A DNA stretch of 64,000 nucleotides from Cyclobacterium sp. (GTDB lineage: Bacteria; Bacteroidota; Bacteroidia; Cytophagales; Cyclobacteriaceae). The stretch spans positions 1-64,000 of the forward strand of contig NZ_JABURL010000046.1 of assembly GCF_014762705.1 (NCBI RefSeq), written 5' to 3'. A program made the translations under genes and the position numbers. The notes under the pieces were generated by a model, which was not told the DNA's origin, made no database searches, and worked only from the letters and a program-made list of their open reading frames with translations. Shown here piece after piece: positions 7,744 to 17,633 of this stretch (the first letter of the stretch is position 1; every line of letters begins with the position of its first letter).

Positions 7744-8292
7744 CTATTTTTTTAATTGAGCTTTAATCTTTACACTTTGGGTTTCCGATAATTCGTAAAA
7801 CATCACTTTGGGAATATCAATGTCAAAATCCCCCAGTTTTACCTCAAAACTTGCTTCCAGCAAAATTTCATTTTCACTTAGCTTTGTCAGGCTGCCATCT
7901 ATTTCCATATACTTTTCCTTCCCATGGATTTTAAAAACTCCCAGGGCCTTTACTTTTTGGGCTTGATTCATTTCAAGGTTTATGGGTTCTTCCATCTTGC
8001 CGGAAAACTCAGCAAAGGGATATTTTTCAGTTTCCAGGTAATTGTCCCTCATGTGTCTGTCTCTGAGCCCAATACCCGTTTTGAGGGTGTTCAGGTCTAT
8101 ATAAAAATCAATCTGGTTTTTTTCAGGATACAGCAGTCCATGGAGCTTGTCGGACTCCCCCGTAAATTCATTCAATGCCGCCTGAGACAAAAAGCTCACT
8201 TCTCCATCGGTAGTTTTAAATTCCTGTGCCCCCACCGTCCCTACCATCAACAGATAAATCAGGGGCAACAACCATATTCTTTTCCAATTCAT
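7744..8292 (-). CDS. YceI family periplasmic protein
   Basis: This is a 182-residue protein with a clear signal peptide (residues 1-22, cleaved after VGA before QEF). The mature part matches the YceI lipocalin-like barrel: VSFLSQAALNEFTGESDKLHG, a GIGLRDRHMRDNYL segment near residue 74, KYPFAEFSG, and a final IPKVMFYELSETQSVKIKAQL strand. YceI proteins bind isoprenoid or amphipathic ligands in the periplasm. The start codon overlaps the end of the Rieske gene by four bases, so the two are translationally coupled. The DUF5777 gene follows after three bases. Confidence 0.9.
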   Translation of the reverse strand: MNWKRIWLLPLIYLLMVGTVGAQEFKTTDGEVSFLSQAALNEFTGESDKLHGLLYPEKNQIDFYIDLNTLKTGIGLRDRHMRDNYLETEKYPFAEFSGKMEEPINLEMNQAQKVKALGVFKIHGKEKYMEIDGSLTKLSENEILLEASFEVKLGDFDIDIPKVMFYELSETQSVKIKAQLKK

Positions 8293-8780
8293 AACCGGTT
8301 GATGATTAGGTTTCCGTTTTCTTCCGATACCGCGTAGGACTTTAAGGGTTGGGTAGCTGGTCCATTGACCACCTCTCCCTGCGTGTCAAAGCGGGAACCG
8401 TGGCAGGTACAGGTAAAAACCTGGTTGCCAAAGGTCCAGTTTCTGTCACATTGGGAATGTGTGCAAACTGAAGTAAGAGCGCTGAACTGCCCGTCCAGAT
8501 TCACTACCAAAAGCTGAGCCTCTCTGATCAACATCCATCCACCTGAGGCCATCAATCCCTCATTTTTGGCCAAATCAATGGTGACTTCCTGATTATTGAT
8601 GAGTATGCCCTCCTCATTTTCGTTGGGTTCATTATCAGGAAGCATGTCACTTTCACTGGTACAGCTGGTAAAAAAAGCTGCACCAAAAACGGACATGACC
8701 GATATTGAACCGACTCTGGAAAGAAAATCTCTCCTTCCTGTTTGTAGCCTCCCACGTTGAATCTTTTTATTTGTTTCCAT
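8289..8780 (-). CDS. Tat-exported Rieske 2Fe-2S lipoprotein
   Basis: This 163-residue protein has a twin-arginine signal (GRRDFL, Arg16-Arg17) and a lipobox-like end at FFTSC, with Cys40 as the likely lipidated residue, so it should be a membrane-anchored periplasmic protein. The Rieske domain holds CTHSQC (Cys106, His108 as ligands) and CTCHGSRFD (Cys124, His127 as ligands). Cys111 and Cys126 are placed for the stabilising disulphide of cytochrome bc-type Rieske proteins. No cytochrome b gene is nearby. It leads an operon with YceI and DUF5777 genes, so it may carry electrons for a separate envelope redox system, not for a bc1 complex. Confidence 0.9.
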   Translation of the reverse strand: METNKKIQRGRLQTGRRDFLSRVGSISVMSVFGAAFFTSCTSESDMLPDNEPNENEEGILINNQEVTIDLAKNEGLMASGGWMLIREAQLLVVNLDGQFSALTSVCTHSQCDRNWTFGNQVFTCTCHGSRFDTQGEVVNGPATQPLKSYAVSEENGNLIINRL

Positions 8781-8824
8781 GGCTTCATTTACGCAGAAAA
8801 GTGGCTGGTTGGATTCCGTAAAAG

Positions 8825-8832
8825 CAAAAATA
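8825..8832 (-). promoter_or_regulatory. Candidate -7 element of the Rieske operon
   Basis: On the minus strand TATTTTTG matches TAnnTTTG exactly and lies about 45 bases before the start codon. No good -33 TTG is seen at the right distance. Confidence 0.4.
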
Positions 8833-8947
8833 AATACTGCCTATACAGCCGGACCCCATATACAGCCTATGAATGCCCCTGATAATTGATTTTTGAGGTT
8901 GCAATTTCCCCCGGCTTGCCTTACTTTTCCGTACTAAATACTTTCCT

Positions 8948-9910
8948 ATGAAAAACCCGCTAGCCTGTTTGCTCTGCATACTACTTCTTGTTGATCCGCT
9001 TTTTAACTATGCCCAAAATGGTGGGATCCAAAAAGTTGCTGATTTCCCGGAGGCTTTTGAGTCTCTTCCTGCGCTCCCCTTAACTGTCAAACTTAAAAAT
9101 AACATCCGCTTTGATCAGGAAGGTGGCCACTTGCAGGGTATTCAGCTTTACCAGGAAAATACGGTCTATTTAAGTGGTAGTTCATCCAACTACAGCTACA
9201 TTATAAGTGGGGATCTGAAAAAACAGATCGTCACGGCAGTAGATACCCTGCTTCTTTCCCCACTGCGACATGCGGGAGGATTTCAAATTTATGACCATTT
9301 TTTGGCTGTGGGGATTGAAGACAATCAGAAAAGAGACCTGGCGAAAGTACAGCTATATGATTTGGAAAAAGACAAGCCCTGGCAAATGCCTCTGGGAAGT
9401 CTGGAAAGAAAAGGAGCACCTGAACGGGTAACAGCCGGGGCAGTGGGATTGACCGCCTACAAAGAAAAAATGTGGCTGCTGGTGGCCAATTGGGACAGCA
9501 GGGTGCTCGATTTCTACACCTGCCCTGAAAAAGACTTTTATCCGGGAAATGCTCCATTCCAATTGCAAATCAGTATAGACCTGAGCAGGCAGGACCGGAA
9601 GGACTGGATCAATCCGGATTGGTTGTCCTACCAAAATCTCAATCTTTTTACCGATAAAAAAGAGCAAATGTATGTAACAGGTACTGCCCTAAGTCCGGAT
9701 GGAAAGCAGGTAGCGGATCTTTTTCGCCTGATCCCTGATAAGGAGAAGCCTGTTTTGGTAAAAATTGCCAGTAAAATTTTCTCCACCAGTGAGAAAGTAA
9801 ATTTCAAGGCAGCCGCAGGATTACAAGTCAGCCAGGAAGGCCGACTCCAGCTCACAGGGGCCCCGTATCAAATTGAAGACGAAACCTATATAGATTTGTT
9901 TTCCAATTGA
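8948..9910 (+). CDS. Uncharacterised secreted protein
   Basis: This 320-residue protein has a signal peptide (residues 1-22, ending LFNYA before QNG). I do not recognise the family. The mature part is rich in short strands with repeated pairs such as TVYLSGSSSNYSYI, MWLLVANWDSRVLDFY and MYVTGTALSPDGKQVADLFRL, each a 'measured value' strand pair of the kind seen in beta-propeller blades, so a propeller fold is plausible. No catalytic motif is visible. It is divergent from the Rieske operon with 167 bases between them, and convergent with the esterase gene (31-base gap). Its role is unknown. Confidence 0.7.
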   Translation: MKNPLACLLCILLLVDPLFNYAQNGGIQKVADFPEAFESLPALPLTVKLKNNIRFDQEGGHLQGIQLYQENTVYLSGSSSNYSYIISGDLKKQIVTAVDTLLLSPLRHAGGFQIYDHFLAVGIEDNQKRDLAKVQLYDLEKDKPWQMPLGSLERKGAPERVTAGAVGLTAYKEKMWLLVANWDSRVLDFYTCPEKDFYPGNAPFQLQISIDLSRQDRKDWINPDWLSYQNLNLFTDKKEQMYVTGTALSPDGKQVADLFRLIPDKEKPVLVKIASKIFSTSEKVNFKAAAGLQVSQEGRLQLTGAPYQIEDETYIDLFSN

Positions 9911-9941
9911 TGACCTGCTTTACTCTTACCTGCCTTTTGCC

Positions 9942-10793
9942 TCAGTTGATGTTTTTTACAAAATCACGAACCCACCTAAAGGCTTTTCCCGGAGTATACA
10001 AAAACTGCACGATCATGGGAACATGTCTTTTGTTCTTTTGAATCCTTAAATCCGGTTTAGGTTCAAAATCACTATAAACCTGCATGAAGCGATCTGTTCC
10101 TTCCAGGATACTCTCATAGGTTTTTCCCCCCATTAAAAATAACATGGGAGGCATTTCCTCATGTAAAAAATATATGGGTGAGGTGGCTCTCCATACTTCA
10201 GGATCATCCGTAAAGGTCCTGAGATGTGAAGTACCCGGTGCATTGTTTGCTTCTTTGAGGTAATGGTACATGTCTAATCCTGCTGCATCGATAAGGGCTG
10301 CCCCGGCTATAGGATTTCCCACGCCCAAACTATCAAAGTAAACATCTCTGACAGCTACCAAACTGGCCAGGTGCCCTCCGGCAGAATGGCCCGAAACCAC
10401 GATCCTGCCCGGATCCCCTCCATATGCTGATATATTCTCCGAAACCCAGTCCAGGGCTTTGGCCACTGCCATTCCCATGGTATGTATTTTATATTCCGGA
10501 CTCAAAGGATAATCTATGATCACCGTAACGATTTCCCTGCGTGACATCCTCCTGCCCAAAAAGCCATACCGCTCCTTACTGCCGGAACGCCAACTGCCTC
10601 CATGGATAAAAACCAAAACCGGTAAAGGATCAATGATTTTTTTCGGGTAGAAAATATTCAATTGCTTTTGGGGCATTTCTTCCAAAAAACCTTCTTCCAT
10701 ATAGGTTATGTTTTCTGAAACCGTTATTCCCCTCAATGAACAGGATGCCAGAATAAAAACCGAAAAAAAACATAAAACAAAATTGCTCATCAT
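9942..10793 (-). CDS. Alpha/beta hydrolase lipoprotein (esterase/lipase-like)
   Basis: This is a 283-residue lipoprotein with a signal peptide ending in the lipobox ILASC (Cys18). The fold is alpha/beta hydrolase of the carboxylesterase/BD-FAE type. The oxyanion motif HGGSW lies near residue 64, the nucleophile elbow GHSAGGHLA near residue 126, and the late histidine in KNKRHVPM near residue 258. The usual Asp of the GGxD loop is replaced (GGKTYES), so the acid residue of the triad must come from elsewhere, perhaps the nearby Glu. It probably cleaves ester groups, such as acetyl groups on sugars, in the periplasm. Two ATG codons are adjacent at the start. The intergenic region it shares with the DegT gene carries two CTGATC palindromes. 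Confidence 0.85.
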   Translation of the reverse strand: MMSNFVLCFFSVFILASCSLRGITVSENITYMEEGFLEEMPQKQLNIFYPKKIIDPLPVLVFIHGGSWRSGSKERYGFLGRRMSRREIVTVIIDYPLSPEYKIHTMGMAVAKALDWVSENISAYGGDPGRIVVSGHSAGGHLASLVAVRDVYFDSLGVGNPIAGAALIDAAGLDMYHYLKEANNAPGTSHLRTFTDDPEVWRATSPIYFLHEEMPPMLFLMGGKTYESILEGTDRFMQVYSDFEPKPDLRIQKNKRHVPMIVQFLYTPGKAFRWVRDFVKNIN

Positions 10794-10814
10794 TGCTTTT
10801 TAATAGGTACGGAA

Positions 10815-10852
10815 CTGATCCATGATCAGACCATTGTGAAGGTGCTGATCAG
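10815..10852. promoter_or_regulatory. Paired palindromes, candidate operator
   Basis: CTGATC-CAT-GATCAG (10815-10829) and CTGATCAG (10845-10852) are perfect inverted repeats built from the same half-site. They lie 22-59 bases upstream of the leftward esterase and about 95 bases upstream of the DegT gene, so they could control either or both. Confidence 0.4.
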
Positions 10853-10944
10853 ATATAACATTTTATACACGATTTAAATTGCTCCATCTTGCTTAGGTGC
10901 TAAAAGCTTGCCTAAATTAGCCCCTCTGTTTATATTATCACGGA

Positions 10945-12069
10945 ATGACTCTCAAAAATTCAATAAAATTTCTCGATCTGAAAGCGATCAACAACCGTTT
11001 TGAACCGCAGCTTAGCCAAACCATTTTAGATGTGGTTCAAAGTGGCAGGTACCTGAAAGGAGAACAAACCGAAGGCTTCGAAAAAGAATTCGCTGCATAC
11101 ATTGGTACCAAACATTGTATTGGCCTTGGAAATGGCACCAATGCCTTGGAAATCATCTTTCGGGCATACCTGGAATTGGGCATTCTCAAAAAAAACGATG
11201 AGGTGTTGGTCCCGGCCAATACTTTTTTTGCCACCTTTTTGGCGGTCATCAACCAGGGTTTAGTTCCTGTGCCGATAGACCCTAATTTACCGACATTTCT
11301 TTTGAAAACCACCGGAATAGCGAAAGCCATTAGCCCCAGAACCAAAGCCATGGTGATGGTCCATCTCTATGGTAGAAATGCTTACCATGAAAACATTCAT
11401 GCCTTGCTGAAAGCCAATGGCATTCTTTTGATTGAGGACAATGCCCAGGCGGTAGGAAGCCGGTATTTGGACAAGAAAAGTGGCAGTCTGGGAGATGCAG
11501 CAGCCCATAGTTTTTACCCGGCAAAAAACCTGGGAGCCATGGGAGATGCCGGAGCAATCACAACCAATCAGGATCAATTGGCGGAAACTTGCCGGGCCCT
11601 TGCCAATTATGGAAGTATTACCAGCTTTGAATACCAATATGCCGGAACAAATTCCAAAATGGATGAAATACAAGCTGCCATATTGAGGGTAAAGTTACCC
11701 TATCTGGATGAGGATAATGCCAGAAGAAACCACATTGCCCTGGAATACCTCTCTCAGATCAAACACCCGAAAATTCAGCTACCCCTGCCAGCCGATCCAT
11801 CGCAAACGCTCCAACATACCTGGCATCTTTTTACCATTTTGGTAGCTGACAGGCAAAATTTAATGAATTATTTGAGGAAGTTCGGCATAGAAGCAGCCAT
11901 CCATTATCCTACTCCTCCGCATCGACAGCCTGCTTTTAAAGCATCCTTTCCAGGCAAAGCACTCCCCCTTACAGAAAGGATTCACAGAGAAACACTCAGT
12001 TTGCCGCTGAATCAGGCTTTGACAGAAAAGGAACTGGCTTTTATTATTGACCGAATAAACCACTGGTAA
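10945..12069 (+). CDS. DegT/DnrJ/EryC1/StrS family sugar aminotransferase
   Basis: This is a 374-residue PLP enzyme that transfers an amino group to a nucleotide-linked keto-sugar. The conserved blocks are present: SGRYLKGE near residue 33, GLGNGTNALE near 60, DEVLVPANTFFAT near 85, IEDNAQAVGS with Asp165 (pyridine nitrogen contact), and SFYPAKNLGAMGDAGA with Lys194 as the Schiff-base lysine. The closing LPLNQALTE block is also normal. It resembles the QdtB/FdtB type that acts on dTDP-3-oxo-6-deoxyhexoses, but no dTDP-sugar genes lie beside it, so the exact substrate is open. The next gene is a DUF2805 protein 64 bases downstream, probably independent. Confidence 0.9.
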   Translation: MTLKNSIKFLDLKAINNRFEPQLSQTILDVVQSGRYLKGEQTEGFEKEFAAYIGTKHCIGLGNGTNALEIIFRAYLELGILKKNDEVLVPANTFFATFLAVINQGLVPVPIDPNLPTFLLKTTGIAKAISPRTKAMVMVHLYGRNAYHENIHALLKANGILLIEDNAQAVGSRYLDKKSGSLGDAAAHSFYPAKNLGAMGDAGAITTNQDQLAETCRALANYGSITSFEYQYAGTNSKMDEIQAAILRVKLPYLDEDNARRNHIALEYLSQIKHPKIQLPLPADPSQTLQHTWHLFTILVADRQNLMNYLRKFGIEAAIHYPTPPHRQPAFKASFPGKALPLTERIHRETLSLPLNQALTEKELAFIIDRINHW

Positions 12070-12133
12070 ATCAGCTCAGGTTGATTTTTTCCATCCCATA
12101 CAAACCATTTGGTTGGCTAAAAGTTTTGATGAT

Positions 12134-12415
12134 ATGAATTTGTTAAAACAACTTTCCGAAAGACAAAAAGACAGGATCATCGAGATGGCCTGGGAAGACC
12201 GGACCACCTTCGATGTCATCTTCAGGCAATTTGGCATCCCCGAAAAAGACGTCATCAAACTAATGCGCAGGGAAATGAAAGAAAGCTCCTTCAAAATGTG
12301 GAGAAAAAGGGTACAAAGCCGAAAGACAAAACACCAAAAGCTAATCGCCAATCAACCTGTTAAACGTTTCAAATGCTACCGGCAGAAAAGCATCTGCCAA
12401 AATAGGATCACCTGA
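12134..12415 (+). CDS. DUF2805 (TIGR03643) family protein
   Basis: This is a 93-residue basic protein. The segment RQKDRIIEMAWEDRTTFDVIF near residue 10, followed by QFGIPEKDVIKLMRREMK and SSFKMWRKRVQSRKTKHQK, matches the TIGR03643/DUF2805 family, whose members look like small helix-turn-helix DNA-binding proteins. The first part has the length of a homeodomain-like HTH; the rest is a lysine- and arginine-rich tail suited to nucleic acid binding. The ATG at 12134 is preferred over an in-frame TTG seven codons upstream because family members begin near the 'LSERQ' helix. It converges on the pgi gene with a 29-base gap. The function is not established. Confidence 0.8.
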   Translation: MNLLKQLSERQKDRIIEMAWEDRTTFDVIFRQFGIPEKDVIKLMRREMKESSFKMWRKRVQSRKTKHQKLIANQPVKRFKCYRQKSICQNRIT

Positions 12416-12444
12416 TAAGCAGCCTGCTATTCAGAAAAGCTGGT

Positions 12445-14658
<2,214 letters not shown>

Positions 14659-16770
14659 TTGAAAGTGTTTTTAAATTTCAAAAAGTTTTTTTCTGCTTCT
14701 GTGCTATTTGCAGCGGTATTGCTATCTCATTTTTCCTTTGCCCAAAGGAAAGATATCGATTCCCTTAAATCAAGGATGCAGCTTTTTGAAAACAACGAGA
14801 ATTTTTCTCCCGATAAGCCCTATATAGATTTACTCAACCGGTTGGGTGAGTTGTATTACAACTTGAACCCGGACAGCACATTCTTATTGGGCATGAAAAG
14901 TCTGGATGCCAGTGAAAAAACCGGATACCAGGATGGTATAGTGGACGCATACAGGAACATAGGTGCTTTTCACAACATTCGGGGAGAATACGAGCAAGCG
15001 ATGAGTTATTTTAAAGAGGGCTTGAGCTTAGCAAAAGAAAATCAGTATCTGAAAGGTATGGCCCATATTTACCACAGCATGGGTTTGAATCATTACGATA
15101 GAGGAAATTTCACGGAGGCCGTTTCATTCTACTATAAGGCACTGGAAATAAAAGAAAAGCACCTTTCTGAAAACGAACAAAGCACAACGCTTAGTAATCT
15201 GGGATTGGTTTTTTCGGACATGGAAGATTATGAAAAGGCATTGGATTTTCATAACAGAGCGCTTGAAATCCGGAAAAAGTTAAACAACAAACTTGGAATG
15301 GCCTCCTCCCTGAGCAACATTGGATTAATTTATAAAAAGAAGGGGGAATTGGATGATGCCATGGAAAGTTATACATCCACCCTTGAAATCGGTAAAAAAA
15401 TTGAAAACAATCAGCTGATTTCAGTGAGTCATTTTAATCTGGGTGAAATATTGCTTACCCTGGAAGATTTTGAGGGTGCGCTGTTTCATTTTGAAGCTGC
15501 ACTTCAGGTTGACAAATCAGTAGAAGATAAAGCCGGTACAAGCAGTGACTTGCTTGGCCTGGGTGAAGTCTATATAAATATGGGAAACTTAGTTGAAGCA
15601 AAAAAAGCCGTCCAAAGCGGCCTTGAGCTTTCCATGGAAAGCAATATCAAAAGCAATATAGAGAAAAGTCACTTTTTGCTCAGTGAAGTTTTTGAAAAAG
15701 AAGGAAATAACAGCGCCGCCCTGTACCATTACAAATTGCACACCGCGTACAGGGACAGCATCATCAACCTGGAATCGGAAAAGCAAATTCAGGAATTGGC
15801 AGCAAAGTATGAGTTTGATAAAAAAGAGGCGGCATTGCGGCAAGAGCAGCGGGAAAAGGAATTAGTAAATGAAAAACTGATGGAGAAACGGATCCGGATA
15901 GGTTTTACCATTATCCTGGTTATCCTTTTAATTGCCTTTTTTATTGCGCTTAGATCCATCAGGTACCAGGTAAAGGCCAAAACGCTGGTGACCAGGCAAA
16001 AAAACAGACTGGAAAACCTTAACAAAAAGATCCTGCATCAAAAAAAGGAAACAGAGCAGGTTGCCAGGCAGCTTATTGAAGTCAACAAAACCAAAGACAA
16101 ACTTTTCAGTATAGTGGGACACGATTTAAAAAGTCCTATCAATAGTCTTAAGGGACTGATGCAATACGCTGTAGACGAAAAACTTAGCCAGGAGGAATTT
16201 TTGCTCGTCTCCACCCAACTGAGAAACGAAGTGGAGCATGTTCACTTTACTTTGATCAATTTGCTTCACTGGGCCAAAAACCAAATGAAAGGTATCGTCA
16301 CGGAAACGGAAAAAGTATCTGTCAATAAAATCTTTCAGGAAAACATCAATTTGTATAAACCTGTATCTGAAACCAAACAGATTCAGGTTGTTGATCTTTT
16401 AGATCCGGACACGAATTGCCTGGCAGACAAAGAACAGTGTAATTTGATCATTAGAAATTTGATAAATAATGCATTGAAATTCACCAACCGGGGAGGGAAA
16501 ATAACAATCCGCAGTAAAAAAATTCACGATACCCATTGGGAGATTTCTGTTCAGGACAATGGCATAGGCATGGATGAACAGACCCTGTCCAGGCTTTTTC
16601 AACCCATATTGAGAGAAAAACAACGGTATGGCACTGCCGGCGAAAAGGGTACCGGATTAGGGCTTCAACTTACCAAAGATTTCATCCTTAAAAATGGTGG
16701 TGATATACAGGTAACTAGCGAGTCGGGAAAAGGCAGTACATTTACTTTTACCCTACCTATCGCCGTTTAA
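14659..16770 (+). CDS. TPR-containing sensor histidine kinase
   Basis: This is a 703-residue membrane sensor. It has a signal peptide (residues 1-28, ending FSFA before QRK), about seven tetratricopeptide repeats in the periplasmic part (residues 50-375, for example AMSYFKEGLSLAKE and ALDFHNRALEIRKK), a single membrane segment at about 412-436, a coiled coil, then HisKA (phospho-acceptor His488 in GHDLKSP) and HATPase_c (N box INNALKFTN, G1 DNGIGMD, G2 GEKGTGLGLQL). The kinase is complete but no receiver domain or response regulator is adjacent, so its partner is encoded elsewhere. The start is a TTG, with GTG two codons later; an ATG start would cut into the signal peptide. Confidence 0.93.
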   Translation: MKVFLNFKKFFSASVLFAAVLLSHFSFAQRKDIDSLKSRMQLFENNENFSPDKPYIDLLNRLGELYYNLNPDSTFLLGMKSLDASEKTGYQDGIVDAYRNIGAFHNIRGEYEQAMSYFKEGLSLAKENQYLKGMAHIYHSMGLNHYDRGNFTEAVSFYYKALEIKEKHLSENEQSTTLSNLGLVFSDMEDYEKALDFHNRALEIRKKLNNKLGMASSLSNIGLIYKKKGELDDAMESYTSTLEIGKKIENNQLISVSHFNLGEILLTLEDFEGALFHFEAALQVDKSVEDKAGTSSDLLGLGEVYINMGNLVEAKKAVQSGLELSMESNIKSNIEKSHFLLSEVFEKEGNNSAALYHYKLHTAYRDSIINLESEKQIQELAAKYEFDKKEAALRQEQREKELVNEKLMEKRIRIGFTIILVILLIAFFIALRSIRYQVKAKTLVTRQKNRLENLNKKILHQKKETEQVARQLIEVNKTKDKLFSIVGHDLKSPINSLKGLMQYAVDEKLSQEEFLLVSTQLRNEVEHVHFTLINLLHWAKNQMKGIVTETEKVSVNKIFQENINLYKPVSETKQIQVVDLLDPDTNCLADKEQCNLIIRNLINNALKFTNRGGKITIRSKKIHDTHWEISVQDNGIGMDEQTLSRLFQPILREKQRYGTAGEKGTGLGLQLTKDFILKNGGDIQVTSESGKGSTFTFTLPIAV

Positions 16771-16880
16771 TCCCGATGAAAGATTATACAGGTCAATGGT
16801 TGGTAAATTGATTTTATTTTGCTTAAATTATGATGCAAGATTTAAAGCATACCAAACCCGGGATTACTGGCAGAAAATAG

Positions 16881-16911
16881 TTGCACATGTTTTCCAGCAC
16901 CCATAGTTTAG
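16881..16911 (+). promoter_or_regulatory. Candidate promoter of the four-helix-bundle gene
   Basis: TTG at 16881-16883 and TAGTTTAG at 16904-16911 (one mismatch to TAnnTTTG) are 20 bases apart, close to the Bacteroidota -33/-7 spacing. The start codon is 51 bases downstream. Confidence 0.35.
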
Positions 16912-16962
16912 GCTTTTTCTTATTCGTTTTTCCAGGCAACAAACCATAAAAAATCCGAAAAT

Positions 16963-17628
16963 ATGAAGGAATCAAATTTCAAATCATTCAAAATTAAAAT
17001 AGCTATTGCATTGACATTGGTGTTGTTTTTGATTTTTGCCAAAAGCCTTGTGGACAAAAGCAATGTTGATGAATTGGAAGCTTCCTTTGTTACAGTATAT
17101 GAAGACCGGCTGGTGGTGCAGGATTATATTTTCAATATTACAGAATTGCTTTTTCGGATGCGCCTACTGGTGGCCAATACGGAATCCCTGGATCAATACT
17201 TGTCCATCCAAAATCAGGTGATGGCTTATCATGATCAGATATTGAATATTATTTCAGATTTTGAGAAAACGCACCTTACCCCTAAGGAAGCTGAGTACCT
17301 GAAGGACTTTGAAACATTGATCCGGGACAAACTGGAAATCGAAAGTTATTTTACCGGATTTGAAGAATCAGATCGAAATTACCAAAGTAGTGTTGAGAAA
17401 TTCAATACTGACTTCGAGAAGGTTTTTTACGATCTTAGAGAATTGTCGAAAATCCAACTCAGAGAGGGAGAGAAACTCACCAATTTAAGCTACAGGATCA
17501 AGGCGCGTTCTGATATTTGGCTTCAATTCGAATATGCGGTTCTTTTTGTTCTTTTGATCATCATCAGCATGTTGATTTATTCATCAAGAGATATAAGTAA
17601 GGAAAAGACGCATTCCACCTCAAATTGA
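16963..17628 (+). CDS. Membrane-anchored four-helix-bundle sensor-like protein, no output domain
   Basis: This 221-residue protein has two membrane segments, at residues 11-29 (IAIALTLVLFLIFAKSLV) and 188-208 (AVLFVLLIIISMLIYSS). About 155 residues of helical, charged sequence lie between them, as in the extracytoplasmic four-helix bundle (4HB_MCP-like) of chemoreceptors. Typical receptors continue with HAMP and a signalling domain, but here the chain ends about 12 residues after the second membrane segment. It is either a free-standing sensor partner or a truncated receptor. It lies 192 bases after the TPR histidine kinase in the same direction, which makes a functional link to that kinase attractive but unproven. 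Confidence 0.65.
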   Translation: MKESNFKSFKIKIAIALTLVLFLIFAKSLVDKSNVDELEASFVTVYEDRLVVQDYIFNITELLFRMRLLVANTESLDQYLSIQNQVMAYHDQILNIISDFEKTHLTPKEAEYLKDFETLIRDKLEIESYFTGFEESDRNYQSSVEKFNTDFEKVFYDLRELSKIQLREGEKLTNLSYRIKARSDIWLQFEYAVLFVLLIIISMLIYSSRDISKEKTHSTSN

Positions 17629-17633
17629 GCTGG

